Assembly: GCF_003614975.1 (NCBI RefSeq)
Contig: NZ_QZWI01000009.1
Span: 124,001 to 188,000, forward strand
Direction of reading: 5' to 3'
Length of the DNA: 64,000 nucleotides
Source: Rahnella bruchi
GTDB taxonomy: Bacteria > Pseudomonadota > Gammaproteobacteria > Enterobacterales > Enterobacteriaceae
Part shown: one piece after another, positions 44,401 to 56,931 of the stretch
How the letters are laid out: every line of letters begins with the position of its first letter
Numbering within the stretch: the stretch's first letter is position 1
Translations under genes and position numbers: made by a program
The notes under the pieces: generated by a model
The model's database searches: none
What the model saw: the letters and a program-made list of their open reading frames with translations, nothing else
What the model was told of the DNA's origin: nothing

Positions 44401-45259
44401 TTAATTTATCCAGCTTAACCTGCTGATTCTGCGTGCTGGCCTTCAGTTCAAAACGGGTGATCAGCACATCAGTGTCACCGGTCAGACGCAGGTTTTCACC
44501 GAGGATTTGCTGAATATCCAGATCAACCGGCAAACGGAAATCGGGTAATTCAGGCAGCAGCGGTTTGGCAAACAGCTCCTGCAATGTTTCGCCCAGCGGT
44601 TTTTCCGGCACCACGACTGGCGGTTCAGCAGGCTTGCCCGTCGCTTTCTCTACAGCTTTATCCTGCGCAGCCTGCACTACTTCCGGCAGCGGATTAACCG
44701 GCGTTTTCGGTAACGCGATTAGCAATCCGCCGATATGCGTTGGCATCAGCTGAATAGCGCGGCCTTCCCAGTGTGCGCCCGTGCGGAATGACGCCAGCGA
44801 AATAGCGCGATCATCGAGAGTAATATTGATGTTATCCAGCGTCAGCAAACGCAGTGTGATCGGATACGGCGTGCTGAGATTAGTCAGCGGCTCGCTGGTT
44901 TCAGGTTCCGGTTGAACCGCAGCAGGCGTCATCTCTTTGGTGTTCACCACCACGTTGACGTCTTTTACCCGCAGCGCATTGACGCACAGCGCGCTATTTT
45001 TCAGGCAGGAGAAATCGAGGGAAAGATGAAACTCTCCGGCTTTCACATCCACGCCAGGCATCTCGTAATGCACGCCTTTGAGCGTCAGGTCGCGCCATCC
45101 ACCTTCCGTACTGGCGATATTCAGCCCCGGCACGAAGCGGTTTGCGCCGTTAATCATCAGATGCAGACCGGTTTGCGTTCCTACCAGGAAAGCTACCAGG
45201 CTGATTAACAGCACCAGGAAGATCAGGAAACCCAGACAGATTTTCTTAAATAAACTCAT
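41444..45259 (-). CDS. tamB: Translocation and assembly module inner-membrane subunit TamB
   Basis: 1271 residues (E. coli 1259). N-terminal membrane anchor (about 5-28), a very long beta-taco AsmA-like region, and the C-terminal DUF490 domain ending YQFEF. With TamA it spans the periplasm and takes part in outer-membrane protein insertion and in lipid transport. Overlaps tamA by four bases. Confidence 0.98.
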   Translation of the reverse strand: MSLFKKICLGFLIFLVLLISLVAFLVGTQTGLHLMINGANRFVPGLNIASTEGGWRDLTLKGVHYEMPGVDVKAGEFHLSLDFSCLKNSALCVNALRVKDVNVVVNTKEMTPAAVQPEPETSEPLTNLSTPYPITLRLLTLDNINITLDDRAISLASFRTGAHWEGRAIQLMPTHIGGLLIALPKTPVNPLPEVVQAAQDKAVEKATGKPAEPPVVVPEKPLGETLQELFAKPLLPELPDFRLPVDLDIQQILGENLRLTGDTDVLITRFELKASTQNQQVKLDKLMVRSAQGSVDGAGQATLNQNWPVDLTINTAVNIDPLKGEKIKLKVGGGLRDKLDVGLNLSGPVRAQLALQTQLAEAGLPLDLKLTSDALQWPLTGTPQYQVKGFKLNLSGKATDYALSMRSDFKGDQIPPATLTLDGKGNVEQFKLTLLRLAALEGNTDLTGVVDWSKAISWNSELKLTGINTAKQYPDWPAKLQGKITTRGSLYGGTWQMQVPVLDLTGNVKQNAVRAQGNVRGNSYGQWDIPQLHLELGRNNLDVKGTLGDTWNLDAKVDAPHLDGALPGLGGVVKGMLQLRGELKAPKLLADLTATGLKWQALTVRRVNIKGDVSSTDQIQGNLAVRVQQLKQDALDITDINLDAKGNEKHHELTLKVDGKPVSGRLALSGSFDRATEEWKGSITNTLFDTPVGQWRLNRSIALDYFNKEQRITVGPHCWQNPNADLCVPKTIDAGASGQASVVLNRFDLAMIKPFLTDDTQLSGTFSGKADVSWKAAGGLPQASVSLVGKGVKVQQLVQGSPLPVAFDTLNLNARLDNGRANLDWLIRITNNGQLDGSIQIADPQGKRNLSGNVNIARISMALLQPALMDGEKASGILNANLRLGGNAQKPLVFGKLALTGVDFDAQFMPFDITDANIGINFNGMSSVMEGVIKTAQGQLELNGNADWSEINAWRARIAARGNKVRVSVPPMVRLDVSPDLVFDATPQLFSLNGTVDIPWARITVQELPESAVGVSSDEVMLNDQRQPIAPASTSIPINSNLMVNIGKDVRLDAFGLKARLEGALKVAQDSRGLGLNGQINIPSGRFHAYGQDLIVRKGQLLFSGPADQPLLNLEAIRNPEATENDVIAGLRVTGEADAPKLEIFSDPAMSQQEALSYLLRGQGLDNSGGDSGAMTSALIGLGVAQSGKLVGKIGEAFGVSNLALDTQGVGDSSQVVVSGYVLPGLQVKYGVGIFDSLATLTLRYRLMPKLYLQAVSGIDQALDLLYQFEF

Positions 45260-46998
45260 AATTCCGGACCCAAGCCGATGTAAAACTGCATTCCATGCTC
45301 ATCTTTGTCGCCTACAGGTGCGGCAACATCTAATTTCACCGGGCCGATAGGTGAAGCCCAGCGCACACCCACACCCGCGCCGGTTTTAAAGTCACTCTTT
45401 GTAATGTCATTAACCGCTTCACCGGAATCGACAAACACTGCGCCCCACCATTTCCCAGTCACGTTGTACTGATATTCCACAGAGCCGGTGCCAAGATAGG
45501 ACGCACCGGTCAGCTTGCCTTCGTCATCACGCGGAGAAATAGATTTGTATTTGTAGCCGCGAATACTGCGGTCGCCACCGGCGAAGAAACGCAGGGACGG
45601 CGGTACGCGTTCAAAATCATTGGTTTCAATCCAGCCGAGATTGCCGCGAAACACAAAACGGTGTTTATCCGCCAGCGTGCGGATCCAAACGTTTTGTGCC
45701 TGAACCACGGCGAAATCGACGTCAGAACCCCAGGTGGTATTGGACACATCAAGAGAATAGCGCTGAGAATCGCCCCAGGTCGGCATCAGGCCACCGCGCT
45801 GACGCGTACGGTTGAGGCTCACACCCGGATAAATCAGCATAGTGGTGTTGGTCACGCTACCCTGCGTAAAGTGGTCGAGGCTCCAGCGCAGATTCACAGC
45901 ATGCTGCCAGCCGCTTGAGAGATCCCAGTACCGCGAAGCCGTCAGAAGCGTCGAGTCAGATTTGGTGTCGTTGAGATCTTCACGTTTGAAGCCCCCCTGC
46001 AGCAGATAATATTGCTCAAGAGGCGATTTCAGCAGCGGGATTTTATAGGTGAAGTCCAGCGACTGCTCTGGCGCGGAAAGCGTGGTAGACGTTTCAAAAC
46101 TTTGCCCACGGTCATTTATCCACGGCTTTTTCCAATTGGCAGTGACACGCGGCCCAACGTCGGTCGAATACCCCACTCCGGTTTCAATCGTGTTTTCAGT
46201 ACGCGGCGACACCACGGCATTCAGAGGCAGCGTTTTTGTGGCTTTGGCATCAGTAAAATCTGGAGACACGACAACAGAGTTAAACCAGCCGGTCGCAGAC
46301 AGGCGGCGGTTAAGCTCGGCCAGTTGCGCCGTGGTGTAATAATCACCCTTATGGAATGGCACCAGATTTTGCAGATACTCGTCGCGGATCTGTGATCCCT
46401 GATAATGGACATCGCCGAAACGGTAACGCTCGCCGCTATCGAACTGGATATCCCAGAACGCTTTATGTTCATCTTCAATGACGCCCAGCTGGCTCTTGCG
46501 CATGTTGGCATCGAAATAGCCTTTACGCAGTGCAATCCCGGTCAGCGAGCTTTTGAAATTGTCGTAAGTCCCGTGGTTTAAAATCGTCCCGACAGCAGGC
46601 ACATCACGCTTTTTCAGCTGTTCGAATTCATTATCTTTATCTGCCTGCCCTTCAATCACCACGCTGGTGCCGGCGATTTTCACCGGTGTTCCTGGGGTGA
46701 CTTTAGCAATAAGAACCGGACGTCCCGGTGGGGGTGTCTCGCGATAATCAAAATCGATAGTCGGGGAATAATACCCCAGCGGCCTTAAACCCTGTTGGAT
46801 CGCAGCACTGACACGCGCACGAAACCGGCCATTAGCACCGACTTCGTCGCTTTGAATAGAAGATAATCGAACGCGGACGTTCTTTTCCAAATCGCCATCC
46901 AGGCCTTCCAGCTGCAAACGCACCTTCGCTGCCATGGAAAGTGAGGGGGCCAGCATTACCAATAACAAACCCAGTTCACGATATCGTGGCACACGCAC
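45256..46998 (-). CDS. tamA: Translocation and assembly module outer-membrane subunit TamA
   Basis: 580 residues (E. coli 577). Signal peptide about 1-23 (ends SMAA), three POTRA domains (about 24-265), then a 16-strand Omp85 barrel with the [10 protein letters not shown] motif of loop 6 and the C-terminus [10 protein letters not shown]. Divergent from msrA. Confidence 0.98.
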   Translation of the reverse strand: MRVPRYRELGLLLVMLAPSLSMAAKVRLQLEGLDGDLEKNVRVRLSSIQSDEVGANGRFRARVSAAIQQGLRPLGYYSPTIDFDYRETPPPGRPVLIAKVTPGTPVKIAGTSVVIEGQADKDNEFEQLKKRDVPAVGTILNHGTYDNFKSSLTGIALRKGYFDANMRKSQLGVIEDEHKAFWDIQFDSGERYRFGDVHYQGSQIRDEYLQNLVPFHKGDYYTTAQLAELNRRLSATGWFNSVVVSPDFTDAKATKTLPLNAVVSPRTENTIETGVGYSTDVGPRVTANWKKPWINDRGQSFETSTTLSAPEQSLDFTYKIPLLKSPLEQYYLLQGGFKREDLNDTKSDSTLLTASRYWDLSSGWQHAVNLRWSLDHFTQGSVTNTTMLIYPGVSLNRTRQRGGLMPTWGDSQRYSLDVSNTTWGSDVDFAVVQAQNVWIRTLADKHRFVFRGNLGWIETNDFERVPPSLRFFAGGDRSIRGYKYKSISPRDDEGKLTGASYLGTGSVEYQYNVTGKWWGAVFVDSGEAVNDITKSDFKTGAGVGVRWASPIGPVKLDVAAPVGDKDEHGMQFYIGLGPEL

Positions 46999-47258
46999 TC
47001 CTGCTAATTTTACTGTCCTGTTAAAATATCAGATGCCCGCCGGAGAATATCTGCTCGTCTTGGCAGATTCATCCTTATACATTTAGAAGTAAGCAGTTTA
47101 GTGCTAATCCCATGAAAATGTTCAACGACTAAGCAACGTTCCCCGTATTGTGTGCAAAGACGCAATCAGATACAACTAACACTAACCTGTGGTCATGGTT
47201 ATTCTTAAGACCCCTTTGTTACAAACCTTGTTTATTTAAGCAACAACTGGAGTTTTCC

Positions 47259-47897
47259 GTGGTGCAACTTACCGATAAAACGCAGTCTGTAAATCAGGCA
47301 GATGCGTTACCTGGCCGTACAACCCCTATGCCGGTGGCGACCATTCATGCAGTGAATGAGCATTCAATGACGAATGTTCCTGACAACATGGAAGTCGCGA
47401 TTTTTGCGATGGGCTGCTTCTGGGGCGTAGAGCGTTTGTTCTGGCAGCAGGAAGGGGTTTATAGCACAGCAGCCGGTTACAGCGGCGGTTTCACCCCCAA
47501 TCCAACCTACCGTGAAGTCTGTACCGGCCAGACCGCGCATGCAGAAGTGGTGCGCGTGGTGTTTGATCCGGCGGTAATCAGCTATGCGAAGCTGTTGCAG
47601 ATTTTTTGGGAAAACCACGACCCGGCCCAGGGCATGCGTCAGGGCGGAGATATCGGCACACAATATCGCTCAGGGTTATACGTGCTGAGCGCAGAACAGC
47701 AAGATCTGGCGCTGGCAAGTCTGGCAAGTTTCCAGCAGGCGATGGACGAAGCGAACGATAAGCGCACCATCACCACTGAAATCACTGAAGCCCTGCCGTT
47801 CTATTATGCCGAAGACGAACATCAGCAATACCTGTTTAAAAACCCGGAAGGTTACTGCGGATTAGGTGGAATTGGCGTTTGTCTGCCGCCCCAATAA
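47259..47897 (+). CDS. msrA: Peptide methionine-S-sulfoxide reductase MsrA
   Basis: 212 residues with GTG 47259 as start, matching the E. coli length. GGAG lies six bases upstream; GTG 47262 is the alternative. The longer frame from 47148 is not supported. Catalytic motif [13 protein letters not shown], resolving cysteines in [14 protein letters not shown]. Repairs S-methionine sulfoxide. Confidence 0.96.
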   Translation: MVQLTDKTQSVNQADALPGRTTPMPVATIHAVNEHSMTNVPDNMEVAIFAMGCFWGVERLFWQQEGVYSTAAGYSGGFTPNPTYREVCTGQTAHAEVVRVVFDPAVISYAKLLQIFWENHDPAQGMRQGGDIGTQYRSGLYVLSAEQQDLALASLASFQQAMDEANDKRTITTEITEALPFYYAEDEHQQYLFKNPEGYCGLGGIGVCLPPQ

Positions 47898-48125
47898 TGC
47901 GGCATTTTTAAGCGCTGGCGGCAGTCTCAGTGCTGCTGCTATACTATGCGGGTCACAAATGTGGCCCTTTAAAACTATTTCTGGCGATTATCTTTGTTTT
48001 TCATCCTTACGCTTTTTTCTTCTGAACAGCTTTTTAGTCGTTCTAATAAAATGATGTTCATTTAAGCAACAAAAATAATGAGTGCCTTTCCCTGCCGGTT
48101 CAGCCCGGTGTTAAACGGATAGATT

Positions 48126-49478
48126 ATGTTAAACAGTATTTTACTGATTCTTTTACTTATCGCGATCAGTGCCTTTTTCTCGCTGTCTGAGATATCGCTG
48201 GCCGCTTCCCGCAAAATAAAGCTTAAACAGTTGGCAGACGAAGGAAACGTCAATGCCTCCCGAGTAATGAAATTACAGGAAACGCCTGGCCTGTTCTTTA
48301 CCGTGGTGCAGATTGGCCTGAATGCCGTCGCCATCCTCGGGGGTATCGTGGGTGATGCCGCATTCTCTCCTGCGTTTCAGACATTCTTTATTCGCTTCAT
48401 GTCGCCAGAACTGGCGGATCAAGTCAGCTTTATCTGTTCCTTCGTCCTGGTCACCAGCCTGTTCATCCTGTTTGCTGACCTCACACCGAAGCGCATCGGT
48501 ATGATTTCACCTGAGTCGGTTGCCGTCCGTATAGTCAACCCGATGCGTTTCTGCCTGATGATTTGCCGCCCGATGGTGTGGTTCTTCAACGGAATGGCGA
48601 ACATGATTTTCCGCCTGTTCAAACTGCCGATGGTACGTAATGACGACATTACGTCCGACGATATTTACGCCGTGTTTGAAGCCGGCGCGCTGGCGGGTGT
48701 ACTGCGTAAGCAGGAACATGAACTGATTGAAAACGTCTTTGAACTCGAATCGCGTACCGTACCCTCTTCCATGACTTCGCGTGAAAGTGTGATTTATTTT
48801 GATCTGCGGGAAAGCGAAGAAAGCATTAAAGAGAAAATCGCCACTCATCCGCATTCGAAATTCCTGGTCTGCGACGGTCATATTGATCAGGTCGTGGGAT
48901 ATGTCGATTCCAAAGACTTACTGAACCGCGTGCTGGGCAATCAGAGCTTAATGCTGAGCAGCGGTGTGCAAATCCGCAATGCGCTGATCGTACCCGATAC
49001 GCTGACGCTTTCTGAAGCGCTGGAAAGCTTCAAAGCCGCGGGCGAAGACTTTGCGGTTATCCTCAACGAATATGCGCTGGTGGTCGGTATTATCACGCTC
49101 AATGACGTGATGACGACGCTGATGGGCGATCTGGTCGGTCAGGGCATGGAAGAACAGATTGTGGCCCGTGATGAGCATTCATGGCTGATTGAAGGCGGTA
49201 CGCCAATCGAAGATGTGATGCGCGTGTTGCACATCGAAGAATTCCCGCAGTCCGGCAACTATGAAACCATCGGCGGCTTCATGATGTTTATGTTGCGTAA
49301 AATCCCGAAACGTACGGACTTCGTGAAATTCTCAGGATACAAATTTGAAGTGGTGGATATCGACAGCTACAAGATTGATCAGCTACTGGTCACGCGTATT
49401 ATCGATCAGCCTGCTACCCCGCTGCTGCCTAAGACGCCGCAGGAAATTAAAGATGAGCAGAAGGCTCAGGCTCAGTAA
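48126..49478 (+). CDS. ytfL: CNNM/CorC-type membrane protein YtfL (PaeA)
   Basis: 450 residues (E. coli 447). An N-terminal DUF21 (CNNM) domain with four membrane segments, starting with LNSILLILLLIAISAFFSLS; then a CBS pair (about 205-330) and a C-terminal CorC/HlyC FAD-like domain. The E. coli protein is reported as a cadaverine/putrescine exporter. It stands alone downstream of msrA after 228 bases and ends at a strong terminator. Confidence 0.95.
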   Translation: MLNSILLILLLIAISAFFSLSEISLAASRKIKLKQLADEGNVNASRVMKLQETPGLFFTVVQIGLNAVAILGGIVGDAAFSPAFQTFFIRFMSPELADQVSFICSFVLVTSLFILFADLTPKRIGMISPESVAVRIVNPMRFCLMICRPMVWFFNGMANMIFRLFKLPMVRNDDITSDDIYAVFEAGALAGVLRKQEHELIENVFELESRTVPSSMTSRESVIYFDLRESEESIKEKIATHPHSKFLVCDGHIDQVVGYVDSKDLLNRVLGNQSLMLSSGVQIRNALIVPDTLTLSEALESFKAAGEDFAVILNEYALVVGIITLNDVMTTLMGDLVGQGMEEQIVARDEHSWLIEGGTPIEDVMRVLHIEEFPQSGNYETIGGFMMFMLRKIPKRTDFVKFSGYKFEVVDIDSYKIDQLLVTRIIDQPATPLLPKTPQEIKDEQKAQAQ

Positions 49479-49519
49479 ACTGTTCCTCAGTAAACACTTC
49501 TCAGATTCTGAAAACACTA

Positions 49520-49547
49520 ACGGCCCCATCGGGGGCCGTTTTTTTTT
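49520..49547 (+). terminator. ytfL terminator
   Basis: ACGGCCCC, loop ATCG, GGGGCCGT followed by at least eight T. Confidence 0.93.
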
Positions 49548-49586
49548 GCGCATGCTGCAAAATTGGCAGCGACAACACGCGGGGCT

Positions 49587-49793
49587 TTAACCCATTTCTG
49601 TCTGTAAATGCGTAACCTGACGGTTAACTTCAGACATCACGCTAAAGTGGCGCTTATCACGTACCTTAGGCAACAAGATCTTGCCTTGGTCGAATTCGAA
49701 TGCGCCGACGTCCTTGATATATAAACGTCCACGAAACAGTGTCTTAACGTACTTTGCGACTTTCATCGGATTGTAACGCTGGAAGATTCTCAT
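49587..49793 (-). CDS. ytfK: DUF1107 protein YtfK
   Basis: 68 residues from ATG 49793 (GGAGAA upstream), as in E. coli; the frame is open to 49835 but without support. Almost invariant stretch [20 protein letters not shown]. In E. coli YtfK promotes (p)ppGpp build-up by SpoT under phosphate or fatty-acid starvation. No canonical PHO box found upstream. Confidence 0.95.
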   Translation of the reverse strand: MRIFQRYNPMKVAKYVKTLFRGRLYIKDVGAFEFDQGKILLPKVRDKRHFSVMSEVNRQVTHLQTEMG

Positions 49794-50102
49794 TTTTCTA
49801 TTGTTCTCCGTTAAATCACTGCATGTAACGGCCACGTCGCAAGGCGACAGATACCGGTACAGAAAAGTGTATTGCAGTGAAGAGACCTATAACATAGCAG
49901 GGCAGTCAGGTATTGCCAGTGGATTTAACTGCTTTTACATTGCTTTTCAGTATTGTCTTAAGTCCTGACGTTCTGATGCAGTATAACCCTGCTTTATGTG
50001 GCAATTTTGTAACCAGCAACACAAATTTAACATTACAACAGGACAGACCACTTCAGCGATCCTATGATTGGCTGAACCGTTCTTTTGTGCCCCGGAGAAT
50101 CT
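49794..50102. other. Divergent intergenic region ytfK / ytfJ
   Basis: 309 bases. Open frames here overlap and have no family likeness. CTGT repeats near 49847-49862 are 12 instead of 11 bases apart, so they do not make a PHO box. An octamer palindrome TACCGGTA lies in the same place. Promoters for both genes should be here but I could not place them. Confidence 0.5.
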
Positions 50103-50660
50103 ATGCTTTTAAGAAGTCTTTTTGTGATCACTTTTGTGACATTTTCGTTTTTTGCTTCCGCCCATAATTTTAATCTGGGTCAGCGCCTGACTCCGGTCGG
50201 TGTAGACGACAAAGGCGAACTGAATGACGTCAATGACAGCTTCAGTTACAGCAAATGGAATGCTGCAAAACTGCCGGGAAAAGTCCGCATCGTCCAGCAT
50301 ATGGCGGGCAGAAGCAGTGCCAAAGCCCTGAACGAACCGCTGATCACCGCTATCCGGGCCGCGAATCTGCCGCATGACCGCTATCAGACCACCACTATCG
50401 TCAATACTGACGACGCCATTATCGGCACCGGTATGTTTGTGCGTAAAAGCATTGAAAGCGGCAAACGTGAATTCCCGTGGTCGCAGGTGATTGTCGACAG
50501 CGACGGCGTGGTGAAAAAAGCATGGGAACTGCAACCGGAAAGTTCAGCGGTGGTGGTTCTGGATAAAAACGGGGTAATCAAATTCGCCAAAGACGGTCAG
50601 TTATCGCCGCAGGAAATTCAGCAGGTAATTACGCTGGTGGATCAGCTGGTCAAAGAATAG
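50103..50660 (+). CDS. ytfJ: Periplasmic thioredoxin-fold-like protein YtfJ
   Basis: 185 residues from ATG 50103 (CGGAGAAT upstream). Signal peptide about 1-20 (ends FFASA). Family motifs VRIVQHMAGRSSAKALNEPL, NLPHDRYQTTTIVNTDDAI and SSAVVVLDKNGVIKFAKDG. No CxxC motif, so it is not an ordinary thioredoxin. Function unknown. Confidence 0.92.
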   Translation: MLLRSLFVITFVTFSFFASAHNFNLGQRLTPVGVDDKGELNDVNDSFSYSKWNAAKLPGKVRIVQHMAGRSSAKALNEPLITAIRAANLPHDRYQTTTIVNTDDAIIGTGMFVRKSIESGKREFPWSQVIVDSDGVVKKAWELQPESSAVVVLDKNGVIKFAKDGQLSPQEIQQVITLVDQLVKE

Positions 50661-50666
50661 AGCGTC

Positions 50667-50694
50667 AAAAACCCGGTCGCAAAACCGGGGTTTT
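50667..50694. terminator. Terminator between ytfJ and cysQ
   Basis: CCCGGT (50672-50677) pairs with ACCGGG (50684-50689), with A-runs before and GTTTT after. Shared by two convergent genes. Confidence 0.8.
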
Positions 50695-50697
50695 GCA

Positions 50698-51444
50698 TCA
50701 GAACAGAGAGACCCGGAAGCCCGGATTCAGGAAGGATTCGCGTGGCGTGTAGGTCAGGGTCTGACCTTGCCAGTCATGCACTTGCGCACCCGCCGCCAGC
50801 GCAACCGCATGGCCCGCACCGGTATCCCAAATGTTGGTTGGCCCGAAGCGCGGATACAACTGCGCAGCACCTTCCGCAACCAGACAAAATTTCAGCGACG
50901 AACCAATCGCCACCGTCTGATGCTCGCCCAGCTGTGCCAGATAATCCTGCAATTCAGGGTCGTTGCTGAAATGCGAACGGCTGACAACCACCAGCGGCGG
51001 ATGCGCCTCTTTCACTTCAATCTGCTGACGCGCGCCCTGCTCTTCCTTCCAGGCTTTACCTTCCGCTGCGCTGTACATCACTTTGGTTACCGGCACATAC
51101 ACCACGCCGAGCACCGGAATACCGTCTTCTATCAGAGCGATATTCACCGTGAATTCGCCGTTACGCTTGAGGAATTCTTTGGTGCCATCAAGCGGATCGA
51201 CCAGCCAGTAGCGCGTCCAGTTCTGACGTTCGCTCCAGCTTTGTGGATCTTCTTCTGACAGCATTGGTGTTTGCGGATCCAGATTTTTCAGGCCCGCTTT
51301 AATCACGTTATGTGCTGCGATATCGGCGGCAGTCACCGGCGAATCATCCTGTTTATGACGCGCATCCAGCGGCTGCTCGCCGTCGTACACCGCCATGATC
51401 GCATCACCCGCTTCGCGCGCTAACTGACAAATTTTCTCTAACAT
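50698..51444 (-). CDS. cysQ: 3'(2'),5'-bisphosphate nucleotidase CysQ
   Basis: 248 residues (E. coli 246). Inositol-monophosphatase fold: the metal site EED near 67, [20 protein letters not shown], and [17 protein letters not shown]. It removes PAP from sulfate assimilation. Divergent from cpdB, as in E. coli. Confidence 0.98.
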   Translation of the reverse strand: MLEKICQLAREAGDAIMAVYDGEQPLDARHKQDDSPVTAADIAAHNVIKAGLKNLDPQTPMLSEEDPQSWSERQNWTRYWLVDPLDGTKEFLKRNGEFTVNIALIEDGIPVLGVVYVPVTKVMYSAAEGKAWKEEQGARQQIEVKEAHPPLVVVSRSHFSNDPELQDYLAQLGEHQTVAIGSSLKFCLVAEGAAQLYPRFGPTNIWDTGAGHAVALAAGAQVHDWQGQTLTYTPRESFLNPGFRVSLF

Positions 51445-51643
51445 CTTTTACCTCAATGCTTTGATTCTCATTTCTCAAGCCTAGTTTTTTTTGCCCGGAA
51501 TAGCCATCCCGTAATGCTAAAGCCGCATAAAACCGTTACATCTCACATTTATTTATGACAACTGGTTACATTCTCAGCGAATTTTGAGATACATATCCGG
51601 TTTTTCTTTTCCGGGCATCATCCCTTTCTCTGGAGGCAAGGCA

Positions 51644-53593
51644 ATGAATAAGCGTCATCTGACGTTATCCCTGCTGGCGACACTGACGGCCGCATCCGTT
51701 CAGGCGTCACAGGTGGATCTGCGCATCATGGAAACCACGGATCTTCACAGCAACATGATGGACTTCGATTACTACAAAGATAAACCGACCGATAAGTTTG
51801 GACTGGTGCGTACCGCCAGCCTGATCCACGCGGCGCGTAACGAAGTCACCAACTCCGTATTAGTCGATAACGGCGACATCATTCAGGGCAGCCCGCTGGG
51901 CGATTATATGGCGGCTAAAGGCCTGAAACAGGGCGATGTTCATCCGGTGTATCTGGCGATGAACACGCTTAATTACGCGGTGGGTAACCTGGGCAACCAC
52001 GAATTTAACTACGGTCTGGATTATCTGAAAAAAGCACTGGCCGGGGCGAAATTCCCTTATGTGAATGCCAACGTCATTGACGATAAAACCGGAAAACCGC
52101 TGTTCACTCCGTTCCTTATCACCGACAACTCCGTGAAAGACCGCGACGGCAAAACCCATAATCTGCGCATCGGGTATATCGGTTTTGTGCCGCCGCAAAT
52201 CATGGTCTGGGACAAAGCCAACTTGCAGGGCAAAGTCACCGTCGCTGATATTACTGAAACCGCTAAAAAGTGGATCCCGGAAATGCGCAAACAAGGCGCC
52301 GACATTATTGTCGCCATTCCGCACTCAGGTCTGTCCGGTGACCCGTACAAAACCATGGCAGAGAACTCGGTCTATTACCTGAGTCAGGTAAAAGGCATCG
52401 ACGCGATTATGTTCGGCCATGCGCATGCTGTTTTCCCGAGTGAGGAATTTGCCAACATCAAAGGGGCGGACATCAAACAAGGCACGCTCAATGGCGTTCC
52501 TGCTGTGATGCCGGGCATGTGGGGCGACCATCTGGGCGTCGTCGATATGGTGCTCAGTAACGATGGCGGCCACTGGAAAGTTGAAACGGCCAAAGCCGAA
52601 GCGCGCCCGATTTACGACAAAGAGCATAAAAAATCGCTGGCGGCAGAAGATCAGGATTTAGTCAAAGTTCTGGCACCGTCACATGATGCCACGCGCGAGT
52701 TTGTCAGCAAGCCGATCGGCAAATCTAACGACAACATGTACAGCTATCTGGCACTGGTTCAGGACGACCCGACGGTACAAATCGTCAATAACGCGCAAAA
52801 GGCCTATACCGAGCATTTCATTCAGGGCGATCCGGATTTAGCCGATTTGCCGGTACTATCTGCGGCAGCGCCGTTCAAAGTCGGTGGGCGTAAAAACGAT
52901 CCGGCCAGCTTTGTGGAAGTGGAAAAAGGTGATCTGACCTTCCGTAATGCGGCAGACTTGTATCTGTATCCGAACACGCTGGTGGTCATGAAAGTCACCG
53001 GGCAGGAAGTGAAAGACTGGCTGGAATGCTCCGCCGGGCAGTTTAATCAGATTGATGTGAACAGCACTAAACCGCAGTCGCTGATTAACTGGGACGGTTT
53101 CCGTACTTATAACTTTGACGTGATCGACGGCGTGAATTATCAGATTGATGTCAGTCAGCCAGCGAAATTCGACGGCGAATGTACGCTGATCAATAAAGAT
53201 GCCGAACGCATCAAAAATCTGACCTACAACGGTAACCCGATTGATCTGAAAGCGACGTTCCTGGTCGTCACGAATAACTACCGTGCATACGGGGGTAAAT
53301 TCGCAGGCACCGGCGATAAGCATATTGCTTTCGCATCACCGGATGAAAACCGTTCAGTCGTGGCGGCGTATATCAGCGCTGAAACCAAAAAAGCCGGTGC
53401 GGTTACCCCGACCGCGGATAACAACTGGAAGCTGGCCCCAATCAAAGCTTCGCAGCCTCTCGATATTCGTTTCGAAACGTCGCCTGGCGATAAAGCCGCA
53501 ACCTTTATCAAAACCCACGCTCAGTATCCGATGACGGCCAAAGGCCCGGACGCTGTCGGTTTCGAAATTTATCAGGTCGATTTGCAAAAATAA
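51644..53593 (+). CDS. cpdB: 2',3'-cyclic-nucleotide 2'-phosphodiesterase/3'-nucleotidase
   Basis: 649 residues (E. coli 647) from ATG 51644, preceded by TGGAGG. Signal peptide about 1-20 (ends VQAS). Metallophosphatase motifs [41 protein letters not shown] and GHAHAVFPS, then the 5'-nucleotidase C-terminal domain. Periplasmic salvage of cyclic and 3'-nucleotides. Confidence 0.98.
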   Translation: MNKRHLTLSLLATLTAASVQASQVDLRIMETTDLHSNMMDFDYYKDKPTDKFGLVRTASLIHAARNEVTNSVLVDNGDIIQGSPLGDYMAAKGLKQGDVHPVYLAMNTLNYAVGNLGNHEFNYGLDYLKKALAGAKFPYVNANVIDDKTGKPLFTPFLITDNSVKDRDGKTHNLRIGYIGFVPPQIMVWDKANLQGKVTVADITETAKKWIPEMRKQGADIIVAIPHSGLSGDPYKTMAENSVYYLSQVKGIDAIMFGHAHAVFPSEEFANIKGADIKQGTLNGVPAVMPGMWGDHLGVVDMVLSNDGGHWKVETAKAEARPIYDKEHKKSLAAEDQDLVKVLAPSHDATREFVSKPIGKSNDNMYSYLALVQDDPTVQIVNNAQKAYTEHFIQGDPDLADLPVLSAAAPFKVGGRKNDPASFVEVEKGDLTFRNAADLYLYPNTLVVMKVTGQEVKDWLECSAGQFNQIDVNSTKPQSLINWDGFRTYNFDVIDGVNYQIDVSQPAKFDGECTLINKDAERIKNLTYNGNPIDLKATFLVVTNNYRAYGGKFAGTGDKHIAFASPDENRSVVAAYISAETKKAGAVTPTADNNWKLAPIKASQPLDIRFETSPGDKAATFIKTHAQYPMTAKGPDAVGFEIYQVDLQK

Positions 53594-53610
53594 ACAGAGA
53601 TTCAGACGTA

Positions 53611-53635
53611 AAAAAGGGCGCATACGCGCCCTTTT
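53611..53635. terminator. Terminator between cpdB and fklB
   Basis: AAAAGGGCGC, loop ATAC, GCGCCCTTTT; symmetric, works for both convergent genes. Confidence 0.88.
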
Positions 53636-53657
53636 CATTTCTGTATTCTAAAGAGAA

Positions 53658-54278
53658 TTACAGAATTTCCAGCAGCTCAACTTCGAAGATAAGCGCGCTG
53701 TATGGAGGGATGGAAGCACCCGCACCACGTTCGCCATAAGCCAGGTTATGAGGGATGTAAAGCTCCCACTTAGAACCGACTGGCATCAGAGTCAGTGCTT
53801 CGATCCAACCTGCGATCACACCGTTAACAGGGAATTCAGCTGGCTCGCCACGCTGTACGGAGCTGTCGAACACGGTACCGTCGATCAGTTTACCGGTGTA
53901 GTGAACGCGTACACGATCCTGACGCCCCGGGATGGTGCCTTCGCCCTGAGTGATAACAGAGAATTGCAGACCAGACTCGGTGCTGCTCACGCCTTCGCGC
54001 TGTGCATTTGCAGCCAGGAATTCCTGACCCTGAACAGCCAGTGCTTCCTGACGTTCACGACGGACAGCGTCAGCACGTTCGTGGACTTCACGCAGTGCGC
54101 GGTGAACCACATCAACAGGAACGGCTGGCGTATTCCCTTCCAGCGCGTCGCGTAAGCCTGCCAGCAGTGCGTCAGGCTCTAAGCCCTGCAAACCTGATTC
54201 TTGCAACTGTTGACCGACCTGCAGGCCGATACCGTAACTTGCCTGCGCTTCTACGCTGTCAAATGAAGGGGTAGTCAT
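53658..54278 (-). CDS. fklB: FKBP-type peptidyl-prolyl isomerase FklB (FKBP22)
   Basis: 206 residues, as in E. coli. The N-terminal helical dimerisation domain (about 1-90) is MIP/FkpA-like. The C-terminal FKBP domain has [20 protein letters not shown] and [20 protein letters not shown]. No signal peptide, so cytoplasmic. Confidence 0.97.
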   Translation of the reverse strand: MTTPSFDSVEAQASYGIGLQVGQQLQESGLQGLEPDALLAGLRDALEGNTPAVPVDVVHRALREVHERADAVRRERQEALAVQGQEFLAANAQREGVSSTESGLQFSVITQGEGTIPGRQDRVRVHYTGKLIDGTVFDSSVQRGEPAEFPVNGVIAGWIEALTLMPVGSKWELYIPHNLAYGERGAGASIPPYSALIFEVELLEIL

Positions 54279-54533
54279 GAAATTTCCTTAGCTCTTAAAA
54301 ATGTCGAAGGCGCAGCATAGCAGTGCAACGCTTTTGGGTAAAATCCTCTGTGAGGCAACATGACAGCAGGCGCAGTTCCTTCCCCTTTTCGGGAAATTTT
54401 TCGTATTTGACGCCATTTAACCTGTCGTTTGGGTGATATTTGTGCTTTGTCCCTTTCCGCATCAAGCAGTTAAACAGCTATACTAGGCAGCAACAGCCAG
54501 TAGAAATTGCGTCAGTTAACAAGAGAGGTCGTC

Positions 54534-55244
54534 ATGGGCAGAATCCCGCCCAGGAGAAGGAAAGCCATCCGTATTTACCAACCCATGTTGAGATCCTGGA
54601 TTGCCATTATGAAAAGGCCATTGCGAGACACGACAGCACAGAGCGAAAGTGAAAGCGAAATTCAGGAAAGCGTCGCCGCTGAAACTGAAAAGCCAGCGGC
54701 AAGCCGGGGCAAAACGCTGTTCACTAAAGTCTGGCATCTGAGTGACGATTTTAACTGGATGTCGCCACTGCCTTATGCGCATCGTCGCGGCATTATTCTT
54801 GCGGTGCTGGTGATCCTTCTGGCACTGCTGTGGCCTTATACGCCTGAAAATACCTATGCCCCTTCGCAGCCGCAACAGCCTGCCAGCATTCCGATGCAAG
54901 CGGATTTGCGTAATGATCAGGGTCGTACCACGCAGATGGCGCAGCCGGATCCGGTTCAGCCGCAAAGTAATGACAACAGCGGCGCATGGCGCAGCTATCA
55001 GGTGCAATCTGGTCAGACACTGGCGCAGTTGTTTCGCGATAACAATCTGGCGGTCAATGATGTGTTTTCGATGGCAAGGGTTGAAGGCGCGGACAAGCCG
55101 CTGAGTACGCTAAAAACCGGTCAGGAAGTGAAGATTCAACGTGACGCACAGGGTGTGGTCACTGCTTTGCAGGTGACGACAGAGCAAAACGTCACGGTGA
55201 CATTTACGCGTCAGCCAGACGGCAGTTTCCAGCGCAGTAACTGA
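54534..55244 (+). CDS. ytfB: OapA-family cell-division-associated protein YtfB
   Basis: 236 residues from ATG 54534, after AGAGAGG; a longer frame from 54507 is less likely. A basic N-terminal segment unlike E. coli is followed by KVWHLSDDFNWMSPLPYAHRRG, a transmembrane helix (about 86-103), a Pro/Gln linker, and the C-terminal OapA LysM-like domain (WRSYQVQSGQTLAQLFRDNN) ending FTRQPDGSFQRSN. E. coli YtfB binds glycan and causes filamentation when overproduced. Its N-terminus is longer than in E. coli (212 residues). Confidence 0.9.
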   Translation: MGRIPPRRRKAIRIYQPMLRSWIAIMKRPLRDTTAQSESESEIQESVAAETEKPAASRGKTLFTKVWHLSDDFNWMSPLPYAHRRGIILAVLVILLALLWPYTPENTYAPSQPQQPASIPMQADLRNDQGRTTQMAQPDPVQPQSNDNSGAWRSYQVQSGQTLAQLFRDNNLAVNDVFSMARVEGADKPLSTLKTGQEVKIQRDAQGVVTALQVTTEQNVTVTFTRQPDGSFQRSN

Positions 55245-55289
55245 TCACTGTTGCAAACAACGCCTTATCTCTGCGTTTCCCAAACGCAG

Positions 55290-55322
55290 AAAAGCAAAAC
55301 GCCGGCACATGGCCGGCGTTTC
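55290..55322 (-). terminator. rplI operon terminator
   Basis: AAACGCCGGC, loop of five, GCCGGCGTTT; on the minus strand TGCTTTT follows. A second hairpin, CTGCGTTT/AAACGCAG (55271-55289), lies alongside and may belong to the end of ytfB. Confidence 0.82.
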
Positions 55323-55342
55323 ACAGGTTAACTTCAGCGCTA

Positions 55343-55807
<465 letters not shown>

Positions 55808-55833
55808 TCAAAGTCGTTAATAGACAGTGCCGA

Positions 55834-56383
<550 letters not shown>

Positions 56384-56388
56384 GGCAA

Positions 56389-56799
<411 letters not shown>

Positions 56800-56880
56800 T
56801 TATTCAGCCTCCTGTCAGGGTCAACCGCGGCCCATGGAAGCAAGGAACGTGTTTGTGTGCGGTCGAAAAAATGACGCGCA

Positions 56881-56909
56881 ATTATATGTACAGCCTGTGG
56901 GAAACTCAA
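56881..56909 (-). promoter_or_regulatory. rpsF operon promoter
   Basis: Minus strand TTGAGT (56909-56904), a 17-base spacer and a perfect TATAAT (56886-56881), 100 bases before rpsF. Confidence 0.87.
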
Positions 56910-56931
56910 GGAGAAAGGCAGATTAATTTCT

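Noticed and set aside
49840-49865. PHO box upstream of ytfK
   Set aside because: The two CTGT half-repeats are 12 bases apart; the Pho consensus needs 11, and the tail bases do not fit.
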